A DNA stretch of 64,000 bases from Bryobacterales bacterium (GTDB taxonomy: Bacteria; Acidobacteriota; Terriglobia; Bryobacterales; UBA6623). Location: the NCBI GenBank assembly GCA_028819215.1, contig JAPPMG010000002.1:111007-175006 (forward strand). Reading direction: 5' to 3'. The translations under genes were made by a program, and so were the position numbers. The notes under the pieces were generated by a model, which saw only the letters and a program-made list of their open reading frames with translations, was not told the DNA's origin and made no database searches. The number at the start of each line of letters is the position of its first letter. The stretch's first letter is position 1. Shown piece after piece: positions 50,607 through 59,754 of the stretch.

Positions 50607-51868
50607 GTCAGGTGCTCGCTCAGTCCGCTGCGGGCATTGGCAAAGCTGTCGGCTTCCATCCCGAACCCCTGCATGAGCGTGATAAACAGATCTCCCAACA
50701 GGCGCGGCGCCGGCGCGTCACGCTCGTATTTCCGGTGCCATCCGTGGCGGAACCCGCCGCCGGCCAACACGGTCGGCAGGTTGCTGTTGTCGTGCGTGTT
50801 GGCATCGCCCATGCCGCTGCCGAATACCACTGCTGACGTGTCAAGCAGCGGCCGACCGTCGGCATCCGTGGCAGCCCGGAGCTTCTCCAAGAACCCCTTG
50901 AAGCGCTTCACATGCTCGACCCCGACCAAGTTGTAGTCGGCGATCCGAACCGGATCGTTGCCATGGTGGGAGAGCCCGTGATAGCCGGCGCTCAGATTGC
51001 GCCCGCCGATGTTGAAGACCTGGCTCCAACCCGGGATGAGGAACGTGAGCACTCGCGTTGAGTCGGTAGTGAGTGCCAGCGCCATCAGATCGTACATGAT
51101 CGACTCGCACTCCAAGGCCAGATTCGGCGAAACCGGATCGAATTCGGGCAGTGGGTATTCCACTTTGGCCACGGGCCGGTCCAGCCACAGCTGCTGCTTG
51201 CGCAAGCGCTTTTCGACATCTCGCACGGCGGAGAAGTACTCGCCCAGCTTTTCCCGGTCGGACCGCGTCACGCTGCGCTCTAGGGCTCTTGCCTCGGACA
51301 CTGCGCCGTCCAACACGCTGCGATTGGATGCCAGCACGTATTCCATACGGGCGCTGTCAGCACCCGACCGGAACAGCGTCTGGTACAGCACGCTGGGCCG
51401 ACCGATCATGGGCAGAGCCACGCCCTCCTTGGTGAAGCTCATCCGGGCCTCGCCGGGCGGATTCCCGCATGTGACCTGCAGAGAGTCCAATCGGGTTTGA
51501 TGGCCGACGTGCTCGGCGACCAACTGATCGACCGAGATGCTCCCGGACGCCGATCCGCTCAGCCACGCTTTCCAGCCGTGGTGGCCGTTCCGGCCACGGT
51601 GGTCAAGACCGGAGAACACGGTCATCTCGCTACGGAACGAGGCGGCGGGCTCCAAGACTTCGGAAATCTGGTAATCGACCCCGACCTGTTCCGGGAAAAA
51701 GTGCTTCTGGTGGAAACCTAGGTAGGTGCCGATACAGACCAGCCTCTGAAGCGGTGGTTCATCGGCACGCGTGCCGAAAGCGGGACGCGGAGAGAGTGAC
51801 TCCAGCATGGGGAGGGCGATGCTTGCCCCCATGCCCTGCAAGAAGCTGCGACGATCCTGCCTTTGCAC
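50603..51868 (-). CDS. DUF1552 protein, Tat-exported
   Basis: The 421-residue protein has an Arg-pair signal (QDRRSFLQGMGASIALPMLES) and the DUF1552 pattern: GTYLGFHQKHFFPE, FSGLDHRGRNGHHGWKAWLSG, and a C-terminal GMGDANTHDNSNLPTVLAGGG that resembles the DUF1501/sulfatase-like fold. The DUF1592 gene follows in the same operon with a 4-nt overlap. The start is GTG at 51868, with a TATGAT box 9 nt before it and no ribosome site. Function unknown; I infer a partner role for the DUF1592 cytochrome. Confidence 0.88.
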   Translation of the reverse strand: MQRQDRRSFLQGMGASIALPMLESLSPRPAFGTRADEPPLQRLVCIGTYLGFHQKHFFPEQVGVDYQISEVLEPAASFRSEMTVFSGLDHRGRNGHHGWKAWLSGSASGSISVDQLVAEHVGHQTRLDSLQVTCGNPPGEARMSFTKEGVALPMIGRPSVLYQTLFRSGADSARMEYVLASNRSVLDGAVSEARALERSVTRSDREKLGEYFSAVRDVEKRLRKQQLWLDRPVAKVEYPLPEFDPVSPNLALECESIMYDLMALALTTDSTRVLTFLIPGWSQVFNIGGRNLSAGYHGLSHHGNDPVRIADYNLVGVEHVKRFKGFLEKLRAATDADGRPLLDTSAVVFGSGMGDANTHDNSNLPTVLAGGGFRHGWHRKYERDAPAPRLLGDLFITLMQGFGMEADSFANARSGLSEHLT

Positions 51869-51877
51869 GCCATTGCA

Positions 51878-51883
51878 ATCATA
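51878..51883 (-). promoter_or_regulatory. -10-like TATGAT, 9 nt before GTG start
   Basis: TATGAT on the minus strand ends 9 nt before the GTG at 51868, with no purine-rich ribosome site between. Confidence 0.42.
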
Positions 51884-52054
51884 GCGCCGAATTCGGCCGG
51901 CGGGCCGTATCGAAGACTGCCAGCTCGCAACGTGGAGGAGGAATGGGCTGGCTGGCCTGTTTGGTGACGCGGAGAGGCGTTGCCTCTCTGCCGCGACTGG
52001 CGTCGCTCGTTCCTTTCCTGCTAGCAGACTTCGATTTGGCCCCGCCGGCCGAGT

Positions 52055-52960
52055 TCAGTGCTGCTTGCCCAACAGGTGAGTGTCAAACCACTCCCCGGCC
52101 CAGCGGCCCATGTCCGGCGCTTGTTCGGCTCCCGGAAAGCCAGGACCGTGGCCAGCGCCGCTCACCTTGATCAGATCCGTCTTGACGCCCGTCTCCGCCA
52201 ACCGCTCCCGGAAGCGCTCCGAGAGGGCGTACGGGACGATGTCGTCTCGGTCACCGTGAACCAGCAGCAACGGCGGATCGTCCTCCGTGACGTGCGTGAT
52301 CGGCGAAGCTTCACGGGCGATCCGCATCTCGCGGGAGCTTGGATCGGCACCGGGGCGCAAACGGATGCCCAGCAACAGCGAGGAAGCCCCGCTAGCGGTC
52401 GCGCTGGCGACGAAATCCGAGGGTGTCGCCCTGGCAACGACGCACTGTACCTTGGCGCTGACGCGATCAATCTCGCTCTCGGCCTGAGTATCGCCCTGCC
52501 CAGGCAGCACGCCGAGCATGCTCACCAAGTGACCGCCAGAAGAGCCTCCAATGGCACCGATTCGGTCAGGATCGATTCCGAATCTCCCAGCATGGAACCG
52601 GACGAAGCGCACAGCCCGCTGCACATCCTCTACCGGAGCCGGGTACTGGAATCGCGGAGTGGCGCGATGATTCACCGTGAAGACGGTGTAGCCACGCTGC
52701 ACTAAGGGCAGAGCTTCGATCCGGACGTGACCCGCTTCCTTCAACGGACGCGCATCCAAGCCCAGCGGGGCGCTCCACCCACTGCCTGACACATGAATGA
52801 GCCCTATACCGTTCGGCTGCTCCGGATAGTGGATGTCCATCAGCAGGGCAAGGCCCGAGTACATGCCATAAACCACATTCCGGTCCACGCGCGACTCGGC
52901 CAGCGATCCAGACGCAAACAACGCAACAGCAAGGGCAAACTTGATCGCCGCTGTTCGCAC
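52055..52960 (-). CDS. Exported alpha/beta hydrolase (esterase-like)
   Basis: The 301-residue hydrolase has a signal peptide (FALAVALFASGSLAE), the nucleophile elbow GGSSGG at about residues 138-143 (Ser), LLVHGDRDDIVPY carrying the catalytic Asp, and GAGHGPGF with the catalytic His. The pattern matches BD-FAE/feruloyl-esterase-like or dipeptidyl-peptidase-fold esterases. The oxyanion His motif of true HSL lipases is replaced by LIHVSGSGW. It starts at GTG 52960; no other start fits the signal peptide. The substrate is unknown. It stands alone, convergent with nothing on its 3' side. Confidence 0.83.
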   Translation of the reverse strand: MRTAAIKFALAVALFASGSLAESRVDRNVVYGMYSGLALLMDIHYPEQPNGIGLIHVSGSGWSAPLGLDARPLKEAGHVRIEALPLVQRGYTVFTVNHRATPRFQYPAPVEDVQRAVRFVRFHAGRFGIDPDRIGAIGGSSGGHLVSMLGVLPGQGDTQAESEIDRVSAKVQCVVARATPSDFVASATASGASSLLLGIRLRPGADPSSREMRIAREASPITHVTEDDPPLLLVHGDRDDIVPYALSERFRERLAETGVKTDLIKVSGAGHGPGFPGAEQAPDMGRWAGEWFDTHLLGKQH

Positions 52961-53295
52961 GGTTATCGGCAGCCTGCTGCAGCGGACGCCAGCCCTGTTA
53001 GTTCGGCGGCCAGATAGATTCGAGGGCCGAGGGCAGTCCCTGACGCATCCACAGGATGACGCGCCTCAACGAATGAAGCGGGCGGAATCCACCGTGGGCG
53101 ATGGCGAGGTGGCCAAGGACGATGAACGAACCAAGGCCAAAGGAGGTGATCCGCCATCGCCCAACGGTTTGACTATAGCCCATCCCCGCGACGATTGCAG
53201 CGGAGAGCGGCCCAACTGCGTATCAGTCGTTTAGCCGGACCCGGCCGTTACAGATCGCTGTATATTGTTGGCAGGCCAAAGGAGCCCGAGCCCGT
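52961..53295. other. Intergenic stretch between divergent genes
   Basis: About 335 bp between the hydrolase start and the 2-hydroxyacid dehydrogenase start. A TATATT at 53262-53267 with AGGAG at 53281 serves the latter. A 61-residue minus-strand frame at 52998-53183 has one hydrophobic segment, but no other support. No repeat or RNA signal seen. Confidence 0.45.
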
Positions 53296-54312
53296 ATGAA
53301 AGTCTCACTCGCAACCCTGTTTTCGATGTTGGCGCTGACGCTGCAAGCCGCCGACCTGAAGGTGGTCGTAATCGGCCAGTCGCCAGATCTTGTTGCCGGG
53401 CTGCGCGCCGGCAGCCCGGAAAATGTCACCATCTCGCACGTGACGAACCGGGGCAGTGGAGATGCCAACCTGCTTCGAGAGGCTGCCGACGCCGACGCCA
53501 TCATCGGCAATCCGACGCTTGCAGTGGTCCAAGCCGCGAAGCAGCTGAAGTGGGTTCAGATCACCAGTGCCGGAGTCAAGCCCTACCTGTATCCGGAACT
53601 CGTCGAGAGCGATGTGGTCATGACCAACGCGCAAACGCTCTCTTCGGCTGCGATCGCCGACCACGGCTTCGCCATGCTACTGGCACTGACGCGCAAGCTG
53701 AACCACTTCATCCCTGACCGGACGAACGAGACGTGGAAGGGCGGCAATTACGGCCTAGTCGAACTGGAGGGAATGACTGCGCTTGTCATCGGTACCGGCG
53801 GCATCGGATCCAACGTGGCACGCCGCGCCAAGGGATTCGGCATGCGAGTGATCGGCGTGGACCCGGAAGAGTTCCCGCCGCGGACGAGCTTCGACCAGAT
53901 GGTCTTTCCCGACCGACTGGACTCCGTCATCCCAGAAGCAGACGCCATCTTCGTGTGCGCGCCTCACACGACGGACAGCCAGGGCATGCTCGGCCCGGCG
54001 CAGTTCGATCTCATGAAGCGCGGCAGCTATTTCATCGCCCTCTCGCGCGGCAAGCTCTATGACATGGGCGCCTTGGTCAAGGCACTCGATAGCCAGCATC
54101 TTGCCGGCGCGGGCGTTGACGTGACGGATCCGGAGCCGCTGCCGCCAGGCCATCCCCTGTGGAAGTTCGACAACGCGGTCATCACGCCTCACATTGCGAC
54201 GCAGGGCCTGCTCGGCACCACGCTGCGTCATGAGATCTACAAAGACAACATCGCGCGCTTTGCCGCTGGCGAGCGCCTCCGCAACGTTGTTGACATGCGC
54301 AAGGAGTACTAG
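53296..54312 (+). CDS. 2-hydroxyacid dehydrogenase with N-terminal signal peptide
   Basis: The 338-residue protein begins MKVSLATLFSMLALTLQAADLK, a clear Sec-type signal peptide, then the D-2-hydroxyacid dehydrogenase fold: the cofactor motif VIGTGGIGSNVARRAKG, substrate Arg in ALSRGKLYD, VDVTDPEP with the Glu/Asp site, and the catalytic His in TPHIAT. NAD-dependent enzymes of this kind are cytoplasmic, so the signal is unexpected. TATATT and AGGAG precede the ATG at normal distances. It differs markedly from the cytoplasmic member at 4302-5294. Substrate unknown; export is inferred from sequence only. Confidence 0.85.
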   Translation: MKVSLATLFSMLALTLQAADLKVVVIGQSPDLVAGLRAGSPENVTISHVTNRGSGDANLLREAADADAIIGNPTLAVVQAAKQLKWVQITSAGVKPYLYPELVESDVVMTNAQTLSSAAIADHGFAMLLALTRKLNHFIPDRTNETWKGGNYGLVELEGMTALVIGTGGIGSNVARRAKGFGMRVIGVDPEEFPPRTSFDQMVFPDRLDSVIPEADAIFVCAPHTTDSQGMLGPAQFDLMKRGSYFIALSRGKLYDMGALVKALDSQHLAGAGVDVTDPEPLPPGHPLWKFDNAVITPHIATQGLLGTTLRHEIYKDNIARFAAGERLRNVVDMRKEY

Positions 54313-54373
54313 AGCGCTATCTTTCGGGGAACTCCCCTGGCACAGCTGCTGCGGACGGCAGTGCAGTTGCGGT

Positions 54374-55174
54374 TCACGGCTGATGACTCTCCGCCGAAAC
54401 CTGCACGGTCAGGCCGTTGACGTCCTTGAAGTACGTGCGGTCCTCGCGTCGCACGGAGTCAATTCCGTGCCGGGCTAGCTTCTCCCGCACGACGTCCGGG
54501 TCATAGTCCTCGACGGAGAAGCAGAAGTGATCGGCACCGCCGCCCTGGCGGCGCTGGAACAAGGCGAGGAAGTTCGGACCCAGCCCGAGGAAGGCGTTGC
54601 TGGCGGTCCTGCTGATTACGTTCAGCCCCATCAGCGCTTGGTACCACTCGACCGAGCGCCCCACGTCGGTCACCCTGATGGCGACGTGATTGACGTCGAC
54701 CCCATGCAGGATCGAATCCGGCCGGGGATCCTTGCGGTACGCCTCGGCTACTTGATCCTCGCGGCGCATTGTCTCGGAAAGATGGTTCTGAGTGCCGTCG
54801 GGATCGAGGCAGGCCCAAATGTTGGGAGCCCGCTCGAACGGCTCGTAGCCATGCCGCTCGAGAATCGCGCCCACGCCTGCTTCGTCTAGCCCGTCGACGC
54901 CGGGCGAGAAGTGGTTCAAGCCGGCTTCATCACCTTGGAAGAGCGCGAGATAGTTGCGCTTGAGCCCGCGCATCTGCCCGCGGCTGCCCATGTCCTGAAT
55001 GATGCGCGTGCCAAGCACCCGCGCATAGAAATCTGCCGCACTCGTCACATCCGGCACTGTCAGCGAGATGTGATTCAGCGAGGTAGCGTGGAACAGTCCC
55101 TCAACAGCCTTGAGTCTGCTGGCAAAGGCCAAACCGCCAGCCGAGGCGAACCATTCCCTCCGTGTCGTCTGCAT
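54374..55174 (-). CDS. Tat-exported VOC-superfamily protein, two-domain
   Basis: The 266-residue protein has a twin-arginine-like signal (TTRREWFASAGGLAFASRL) and two vicinal-oxygen-chelate modules: residues about 34-125 (NHISLTVPDVTSAADFYARVLG) and 150-260 (NHVAIRVTDVGRSVEWYQALMG). His and Glu in the matching positions could bind a metal, as in extradiol dioxygenases and glyoxalases. No specific reaction can be assigned. TAGACT and GGAGGG precede the ATG at normal distances, so this gene appears to have a conventional leader. It is convergent with the 2-hydroxyacid dehydrogenase, 61 bp apart at the 3' ends. Confidence 0.8.
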   Translation of the reverse strand: MQTTRREWFASAGGLAFASRLKAVEGLFHATSLNHISLTVPDVTSAADFYARVLGTRIIQDMGSRGQMRGLKRNYLALFQGDEAGLNHFSPGVDGLDEAGVGAILERHGYEPFERAPNIWACLDPDGTQNHLSETMRREDQVAEAYRKDPRPDSILHGVDVNHVAIRVTDVGRSVEWYQALMGLNVISRTASNAFLGLGPNFLALFQRRQGGGADHFCFSVEDYDPDVVREKLARHGIDSVRREDRTYFKDVNGLTVQVSAESHQP

Positions 55175-55250
55175 GCCAACCCTCCGTTCGCGACCAGTCT
55201 AACGCCGAATGCCTGAACAGTACTGGAATTTCCTTGCTGCGGATCTCGGC

Positions 55251-55256
55251 TAAGAT
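55251..55256 (+). promoter_or_regulatory. -10-like TAAGAT, 10 nt before sulfatase ATG
   Basis: TAAGAT ends 10 nt before the ATG at 55267. It supports the internal ATG as the start, although the frame is open from 55162. Confidence 0.4.
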
Positions 55257-55266
55257 TGACGCCATC

Positions 55267-56601
55267 ATGCCGAGGAACTTCAGGCTCGTGGCGCTGCTCG
55301 CCATTCTGTGGACGGAGCTTCCGGCGCAAGATCGTCCCAACTTCGTCGTCATCCTGAGCGACGACCAGAGCTGGGTTGGCTCGTCCGCAGCGATGGACCC
55401 GGCAGACCCTCGGTCGGGAAGCGACTACTTCCAGACTCCCGCTCTGGAGCGCTTGGCCCGACGGGGCATGACATTCACGGATGGATACGCGCCAGCCCCA
55501 TTCTGCTGCCCGACCAGGCGGAGCCTGCAGGTGGGCCAGACGCCGGCGCGGCACCTATATCAGCAAGACCAGCTGAACTGGCCGAAGGTGTACCGCCAGC
55601 AACTCAATATACCCAAGCTGCTCAAGGGCGCGGACGCGCGATACAAGCTCGCCCACTTTGGCAAGTGGGACCACCGCTTCGACAGGCCCCTGCCCGAGGA
55701 GATGGGCTACGACTTCAGCGACGGGGACACAGGCAACGGCACCGGGGGCGGCAAGGGCTCCGGCGGACCGGCACCGTCCGACGACCCGAAGCTGATTGAC
55801 CACATCACCGGCCGCGCATGCCGTTTCCTTGAGGACCAAGCGGGGACCGGAGGACCGTTCTACCTCCAGATCTCACACTATGCCGTGCATCTGGACATCT
55901 TCTATCGCCAAGCGACCTTCGATCTCGTACAGCCTTGGAAGGCCGGCAAGAAGCACTATTTCCCGCCGTTCGCAGCCATGACGGCGGATATGGACGCCTC
56001 GATCGGGAAGGTGCTAGACAAGATCGACGAACTGGGCCTGGACCGCAACACGTACATATTCTTCCTCTCGGACAATGGCGGGCGGGCGACTCTTCCCGGT
56101 GCAGGCGATCCACCGGTGCCGAGAAACCACCCCCTGCGTGGTGCCAAGGGGTCGATGTACGAGGGCGGCATTCGAGTTCCCTTCCTCGCGGCTGGTCCCG
56201 GGATCAAGCCTGGGAGCGTGAATCGCACGCCCGTAACGGGGCTAGACATCCTGCCGACGCTGGCGGACCTATCCGGGTATAGCGAAGGCCTTCCCGCGGC
56301 GGTGGACGGTGGCACACTCCGCGACGTGCTTCACGGCGGGACCGCTGTTTCCAGACAGCGCGACTTCCTAGTCTTCCACCAATCCGTCAGCCGCCGGGCT
56401 CAGAGCGCGATCCGCCAAGGAAGTTGGAAGTTGGTCAAGACGTGGGCGCGGAACGAAGTCGAGCTGTTCGATCTGGACGCGGATATCGGAGAGGCGAATG
56501 ACCTCGCCCGCGAAAGACCGGCGATTGCCGGCAAGCTGCATCAAGAACTAGTGGGATTCCTTTCCGACGTCGGAGCGGAAACACGCAAGACCGAGAACTA
56601 G
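55267..56601 (+). CDS. Exported sulfatase with CCPTR active site
   Basis: The 444-residue enzyme has a signal peptide (LVALLAILWTELPAQ), metal-binding NFVVILSDDQSW, the formylglycine motif in APFCCPTRRSL (CxPxR with Cys as x), the Lys/His segment HFGKWDHRF, and the metal site SDNGGRA. The catalytic pattern is complete. It differs from its two neighbours in having Cys-Cys before Pro and a Gly-rich loop at about residues 155-175. The substrate is unknown. It is not cotranscribed with the convergent sulfatase, whose 3' end is 183 bp away. Confidence 0.87.
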   Translation: MPRNFRLVALLAILWTELPAQDRPNFVVILSDDQSWVGSSAAMDPADPRSGSDYFQTPALERLARRGMTFTDGYAPAPFCCPTRRSLQVGQTPARHLYQQDQLNWPKVYRQQLNIPKLLKGADARYKLAHFGKWDHRFDRPLPEEMGYDFSDGDTGNGTGGGKGSGGPAPSDDPKLIDHITGRACRFLEDQAGTGGPFYLQISHYAVHLDIFYRQATFDLVQPWKAGKKHYFPPFAAMTADMDASIGKVLDKIDELGLDRNTYIFFLSDNGGRATLPGAGDPPVPRNHPLRGAKGSMYEGGIRVPFLAAGPGIKPGSVNRTPVTGLDILPTLADLSGYSEGLPAAVDGGTLRDVLHGGTAVSRQRDFLVFHQSVSRRAQSAIRQGSWKLVKTWARNEVELFDLDADIGEANDLARERPAIAGKLHQELVGFLSDVGAETRKTEN

Positions 56602-56784
56602 GCGGCAGCCCGGGCACTGACCGCGACAGGGATTCCCCCCAAGCACAGGGTCGGATGACGATCCCTTTGCAATTCCGGAGCGGTGCCGCGGACTCGACGG
56701 ACCCACGCCGATGGCTGGACCGCTGCGTTCGCTACCTGCGCGAGCAGTTCGCATTCGAGACGCTATGCGGTGTCGAACAGCGAA

Positions 56785-58203
56785 CTAACGCCAATTGAAT
56801 CGGATCGGTTCAGCGTTAACCGTCGGGAGCAAGGACCGCAAACGTGCCTTGAGGTCGGTGTACTCGGGTAAGAGCGCTAGGTTGTGCCACTCGTGCGGGT
56901 CGACGCGGTGGTCATAGAGCTCCTCGTCCCCGTTTTCGTAGCGGATGTAGCGGTAATGACGAGTCCGCACCGAGTGATTGCCGAACTGATATGTCGTGAT
57001 CGCGTGGTGGGGCCAATCCGATTCCGCGTTCTCAAGTAGCGGCCGCAGGCTATGACCCTGCAAGTGACCGGGAGGGTCCAGGCCGGCAAGATCGGCAAGG
57101 GTCGGATAGAGATCCACCGTCGACACCGGTGCTGACGACCGGGTCCCTGGCGTGGTGATTCCCGGCGCGACCACGATCAGCGGAACGTGAGTCGAATCTT
57201 CCCAGAGCGTGTATTTGCGCCACTGGCTCTTCTCGCCCAAGTGATATCCGTGATCGGAGAAGAGCACGACGACCGTGTTCTCGGCGCGGCCGCTCGTATC
57301 CAATGCGTCGAGCAGCCGACCCACCATCGCGTCGGCGAAACTGATGCTCGCCAAGTACGCTTGCACGCCTCGCTCCCAGTTGCCGCTGTCAAGGATCCAC
57401 TGGTGCACCCTCTGGTTCGAGGCGTAGCGATCCGACCCCGGCACATCTTCCAGATCGTCAGGCAAGGTCGCAGGGAGCTCGATTCGATCGATCGGATGCA
57501 TGTCAAAGTAGGACTGCGGAACGTACCAAGGAATGTGCGGCCTGTAGATTCCGACTCCGAGGAACAGGGGCTTGTCGCGATTCTCCCGGAGCTGCCCGCT
57601 CGCCCACGCAACGACCTGGCCGTCACCCATAGCGGAATCCTCTGCGGTCACGGGTGCCCAATCGAAGAACCCGCTAATGAACCCTGGATTCTTGTTGACG
57701 GGGCGCCCCAACGGCCGAATCTCGTCTGGAAGCTGCCGGTTCGGAGCCGGATAGTAGTCATCGAATCCTTCCTTGGGGAGCAGGCCGTAGAACTGGAGCG
57801 GATTCACCGTCGCCGCGTGAAACAGTTTTCCGCCCCCTAGAGTGCGATAGCCGTTCCATTGGAAGAACAGAGGCAACACGGGTTTGCCTTGCAGTGCCGG
57901 AGCCTCCCTCCAGTCCTGACGATTGAGGTATACCCCGAAGGAGGATGTCAGCATTCCGCTCATCAGCGATGCTCGTGAAGGATTGCAAAGTGGCGCCGTA
58001 ACGTGCGCGTTCGCAAACGTCATCCCACGTCTGGCAAGACGGTCGATATTGGGCGTCTTTGCCTGGGGATGTCCCCCGAGCGGACCGACCCAGTCGTTGA
58101 GATCATCGACAGCGATCAGGAGAATGTCCGGGCTGGCGCCTGCTGCCTGCATGGCAGCTAACAGGCACATGGCGAGAGCTAGGGACAGCTTGGGTATGGT
58201 CAC
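56785..58203 (-). CDS. Exported iduronate-2-sulfatase-like sulfatase
   Basis: The 472-residue enzyme has a signal peptide (LALAMCLLAAMQAAGA), the metal site ILLIAVDDLNDWVGPLGGHP, the formylglycine motif CNPSR in APLCNPSRASLMSG, the HIPWYVPQSYFD segment and the SDHGYHLGEKSQWRK motif, which is characteristic of iduronate-2-sulfatase and choline-sulfatase-like enzymes. The motif VDDLNDW is that of the iduronate group. Start GTG 58203 is taken with a TATAAT upstream at 58240-58245. It may act on uronic-acid-containing sulfated polysaccharides, but the specificity is inferred. Confidence 0.87.
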   Translation of the reverse strand: MTIPKLSLALAMCLLAAMQAAGASPDILLIAVDDLNDWVGPLGGHPQAKTPNIDRLARRGMTFANAHVTAPLCNPSRASLMSGMLTSSFGVYLNRQDWREAPALQGKPVLPLFFQWNGYRTLGGGKLFHAATVNPLQFYGLLPKEGFDDYYPAPNRQLPDEIRPLGRPVNKNPGFISGFFDWAPVTAEDSAMGDGQVVAWASGQLRENRDKPLFLGVGIYRPHIPWYVPQSYFDMHPIDRIELPATLPDDLEDVPGSDRYASNQRVHQWILDSGNWERGVQAYLASISFADAMVGRLLDALDTSGRAENTVVVLFSDHGYHLGEKSQWRKYTLWEDSTHVPLIVVAPGITTPGTRSSAPVSTVDLYPTLADLAGLDPPGHLQGHSLRPLLENAESDWPHHAITTYQFGNHSVRTRHYRYIRYENGDEELYDHRVDPHEWHNLALLPEYTDLKARLRSLLPTVNAEPIRFNWR

Positions 58204-58599
58204 TGGCGGGCCTAGACTCCGCGAGATGAGAGATTGCTGATTATAGTCATGCGGGCCCGCGCGGGTTCGCCAATGGCAACGAGGTCGTCGAGACTACGAC
58301 GGCAGCGGGATGCGTCGTACGCCTCGTCGTCGCCAGCGGACTAAGGCGCGTGCTTCTCCCAGCTGGTTTTGGTTGTGGGGCGAATTGATAGTGGAATGCT
58401 CGATGTTAAATCCGTAATTATCAATGGGTTGGACTTGACTTATGGCGGTGAGGGTGTCTGCCACGAATTCGTTCCAATGAGTCTCATAGCGTCTAAAAAA
58501 TGGACATAACCCTATTTTCTCCAAATAGTTACCGTCGCTTGACTTATCACTTAGTATCTGGTAGTCTCAAATTAAAAGGTGGACAGAAAGGGGGATACA
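58204..58599. other. AT-rich stretch upstream of integrase
   Basis: About 395 bp with low GC content, in contrast to the surrounding chromosome, notably from 58370 to 58590 where A/T runs are common. A TATAAT box at 58240-58245 reads on the minus strand toward the sulfatase. The AT-rich part is a plausible integration end and integrase promoter region. I see no tRNA gene or direct repeat that would define an attachment site. Confidence 0.5.
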
Positions 58600-59754
58600 A
58601 TGGCGAGACATGGCATCAAACTCACGGCGGCGTTCGTACGGAGGATCAAGACGCCGGGGAAGTACCGAGACGCTCACGGACTAATGCTTCGGGTAACATC
58701 ATCCGGGTCCAAGCAATGGACCCAGCGCATCGAATTCCAAGGTCGGCGCCGCGAGTTCGGATTGGGTGGATACCCGATCGTTTCGCTCGCTGAAGCGCGG
58801 GAGACTGCGCTCGACAATCGCAGGCTTGTCCGAGCGGGAGGCGACCCGTCAGCGGCGAGACGGCCGACCGTACCAACCTTCCAGGACGCCACGGCAAAGG
58901 TGATTGAGATTCACCGCCCGAACTGGAAGAACTCCAAACATGCGGCTCAATGGCAGACAACGCTCCAGCAGTACGCATTTCCTAGGCTCGGCAGGAGGCG
59001 CGTTGACCTTGTAAACACCTCGGACGTCATGGCGGTGCTCCTGCCCATCTGGAACGATAAGCACGAGACAGCCCGCCGCGTGCGCCAGCGGATTGGTGCC
59101 GTCATGCAGTGGGCTATGGCTCAGGGATACAGGCAGGACAATCCGGCGGGCGAAGCGATCATTGCAGCCCTGCCAAAGAATGGCGCTATCCACCGGCACC
59201 AAAAGGCACTGCGCCACACCGAAGTTGGAGGCGCGATTGCCGCAGTTCACCAGTCGGGCGCAACTCAGGCGGTCAAACTCGCCTTCGAGTTTCTGGTTCT
59301 GACCGCATGCCGATCAGGGGAGGTCCGTCTTGCTCGATGGGAAGAAGTCGATCTCGCGGCCCGTGTTTGGACGATTCCTGCGGAACGGATGAAGGCGAAG
59401 CGCGAGCACCGAGTGCCTCTGTCGGCTCGCTCTCTTCAGATCCTTTCGGAGGCGCGGGCGGTCACCGGCACTTCAGGTCTCGTTTTCCCGTCCCCAACCG
59501 GTCGAGAACTCTCCGATTCAACGTTGAGCAAACTGCTTCGCGAACTCGAAGTCCAAGCCGTGCCCCATGGGTTCCGGTCCAGCTTCCGGGATTGGGCGGC
59601 GGAATGTACGGATGCCCCGCATGCGGTGATGGAAGCAGCGCTCGCGCACACGATCAGGAACAGAGTGGAGGCGGCGTATGCTCGCTCCGACCTATTTGGC
59701 CGACGCCAGGATCTCATGCAACAGTGGGCGGACTATCTGGCATCGTCACATTGA
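58600..59754 (+). CDS. P4-type tyrosine integrase
   Basis: The 384-residue recombinase has an N-terminal DUF4102-like domain (KLTAAFVRRIKTPG, REFGLGGYPIVSLAEAR), a core-binding domain, and a C-terminal catalytic domain with Arg in TACRSGEVRL, HGFRSSFRDWAAE (His-x-x-Arg), and the nucleophile Tyr in AAYARSDLFGRR. All catalytic residues are present, so it is probably active. AAGGGGG precedes ATG 58600 at good distance. It marks the left end of an accessory island (58.3 kb onward). Its codon and base use are less GC-rich than the neighbours. Confidence 0.9.
   Translation: MARHGIKLTAAFVRRIKTPGKYRDAHGLMLRVTSSGSKQWTQRIEFQGRRREFGLGGYPIVSLAEARETALDNRRLVRAGGDPSAARRPTVPTFQDATAKVIEIHRPNWKNSKHAAQWQTTLQQYAFPRLGRRRVDLVNTSDVMAVLLPIWNDKHETARRVRQRIGAVMQWAMAQGYRQDNPAGEAIIAALPKNGAIHRHQKALRHTEVGGAIAAVHQSGATQAVKLAFEFLVLTACRSGEVRLARWEEVDLAARVWTIPAERMKAKREHRVPLSARSLQILSEARAVTGTSGLVFPSPTGRELSDSTLSKLLRELEVQAVPHGFRSSFRDWAAECTDAPHAVMEAALAHTIRNRVEAAYARSDLFGRRQDLMQQWADYLASSH

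Noticed and set aside
52998-53183. 61-codon minus-strand frame upstream of the hydrolase
   Set aside because: It has one hydrophobic segment but no ribosome site, and an equally long frame lies on the opposite strand. Not supported as a gene.
58204-58599. Possible tRNA or attachment site before the integrase
   Set aside because: No cloverleaf could be built and no direct repeat pair was visible by eye. It would need a tRNA scan and a search of the unseen right boundary.
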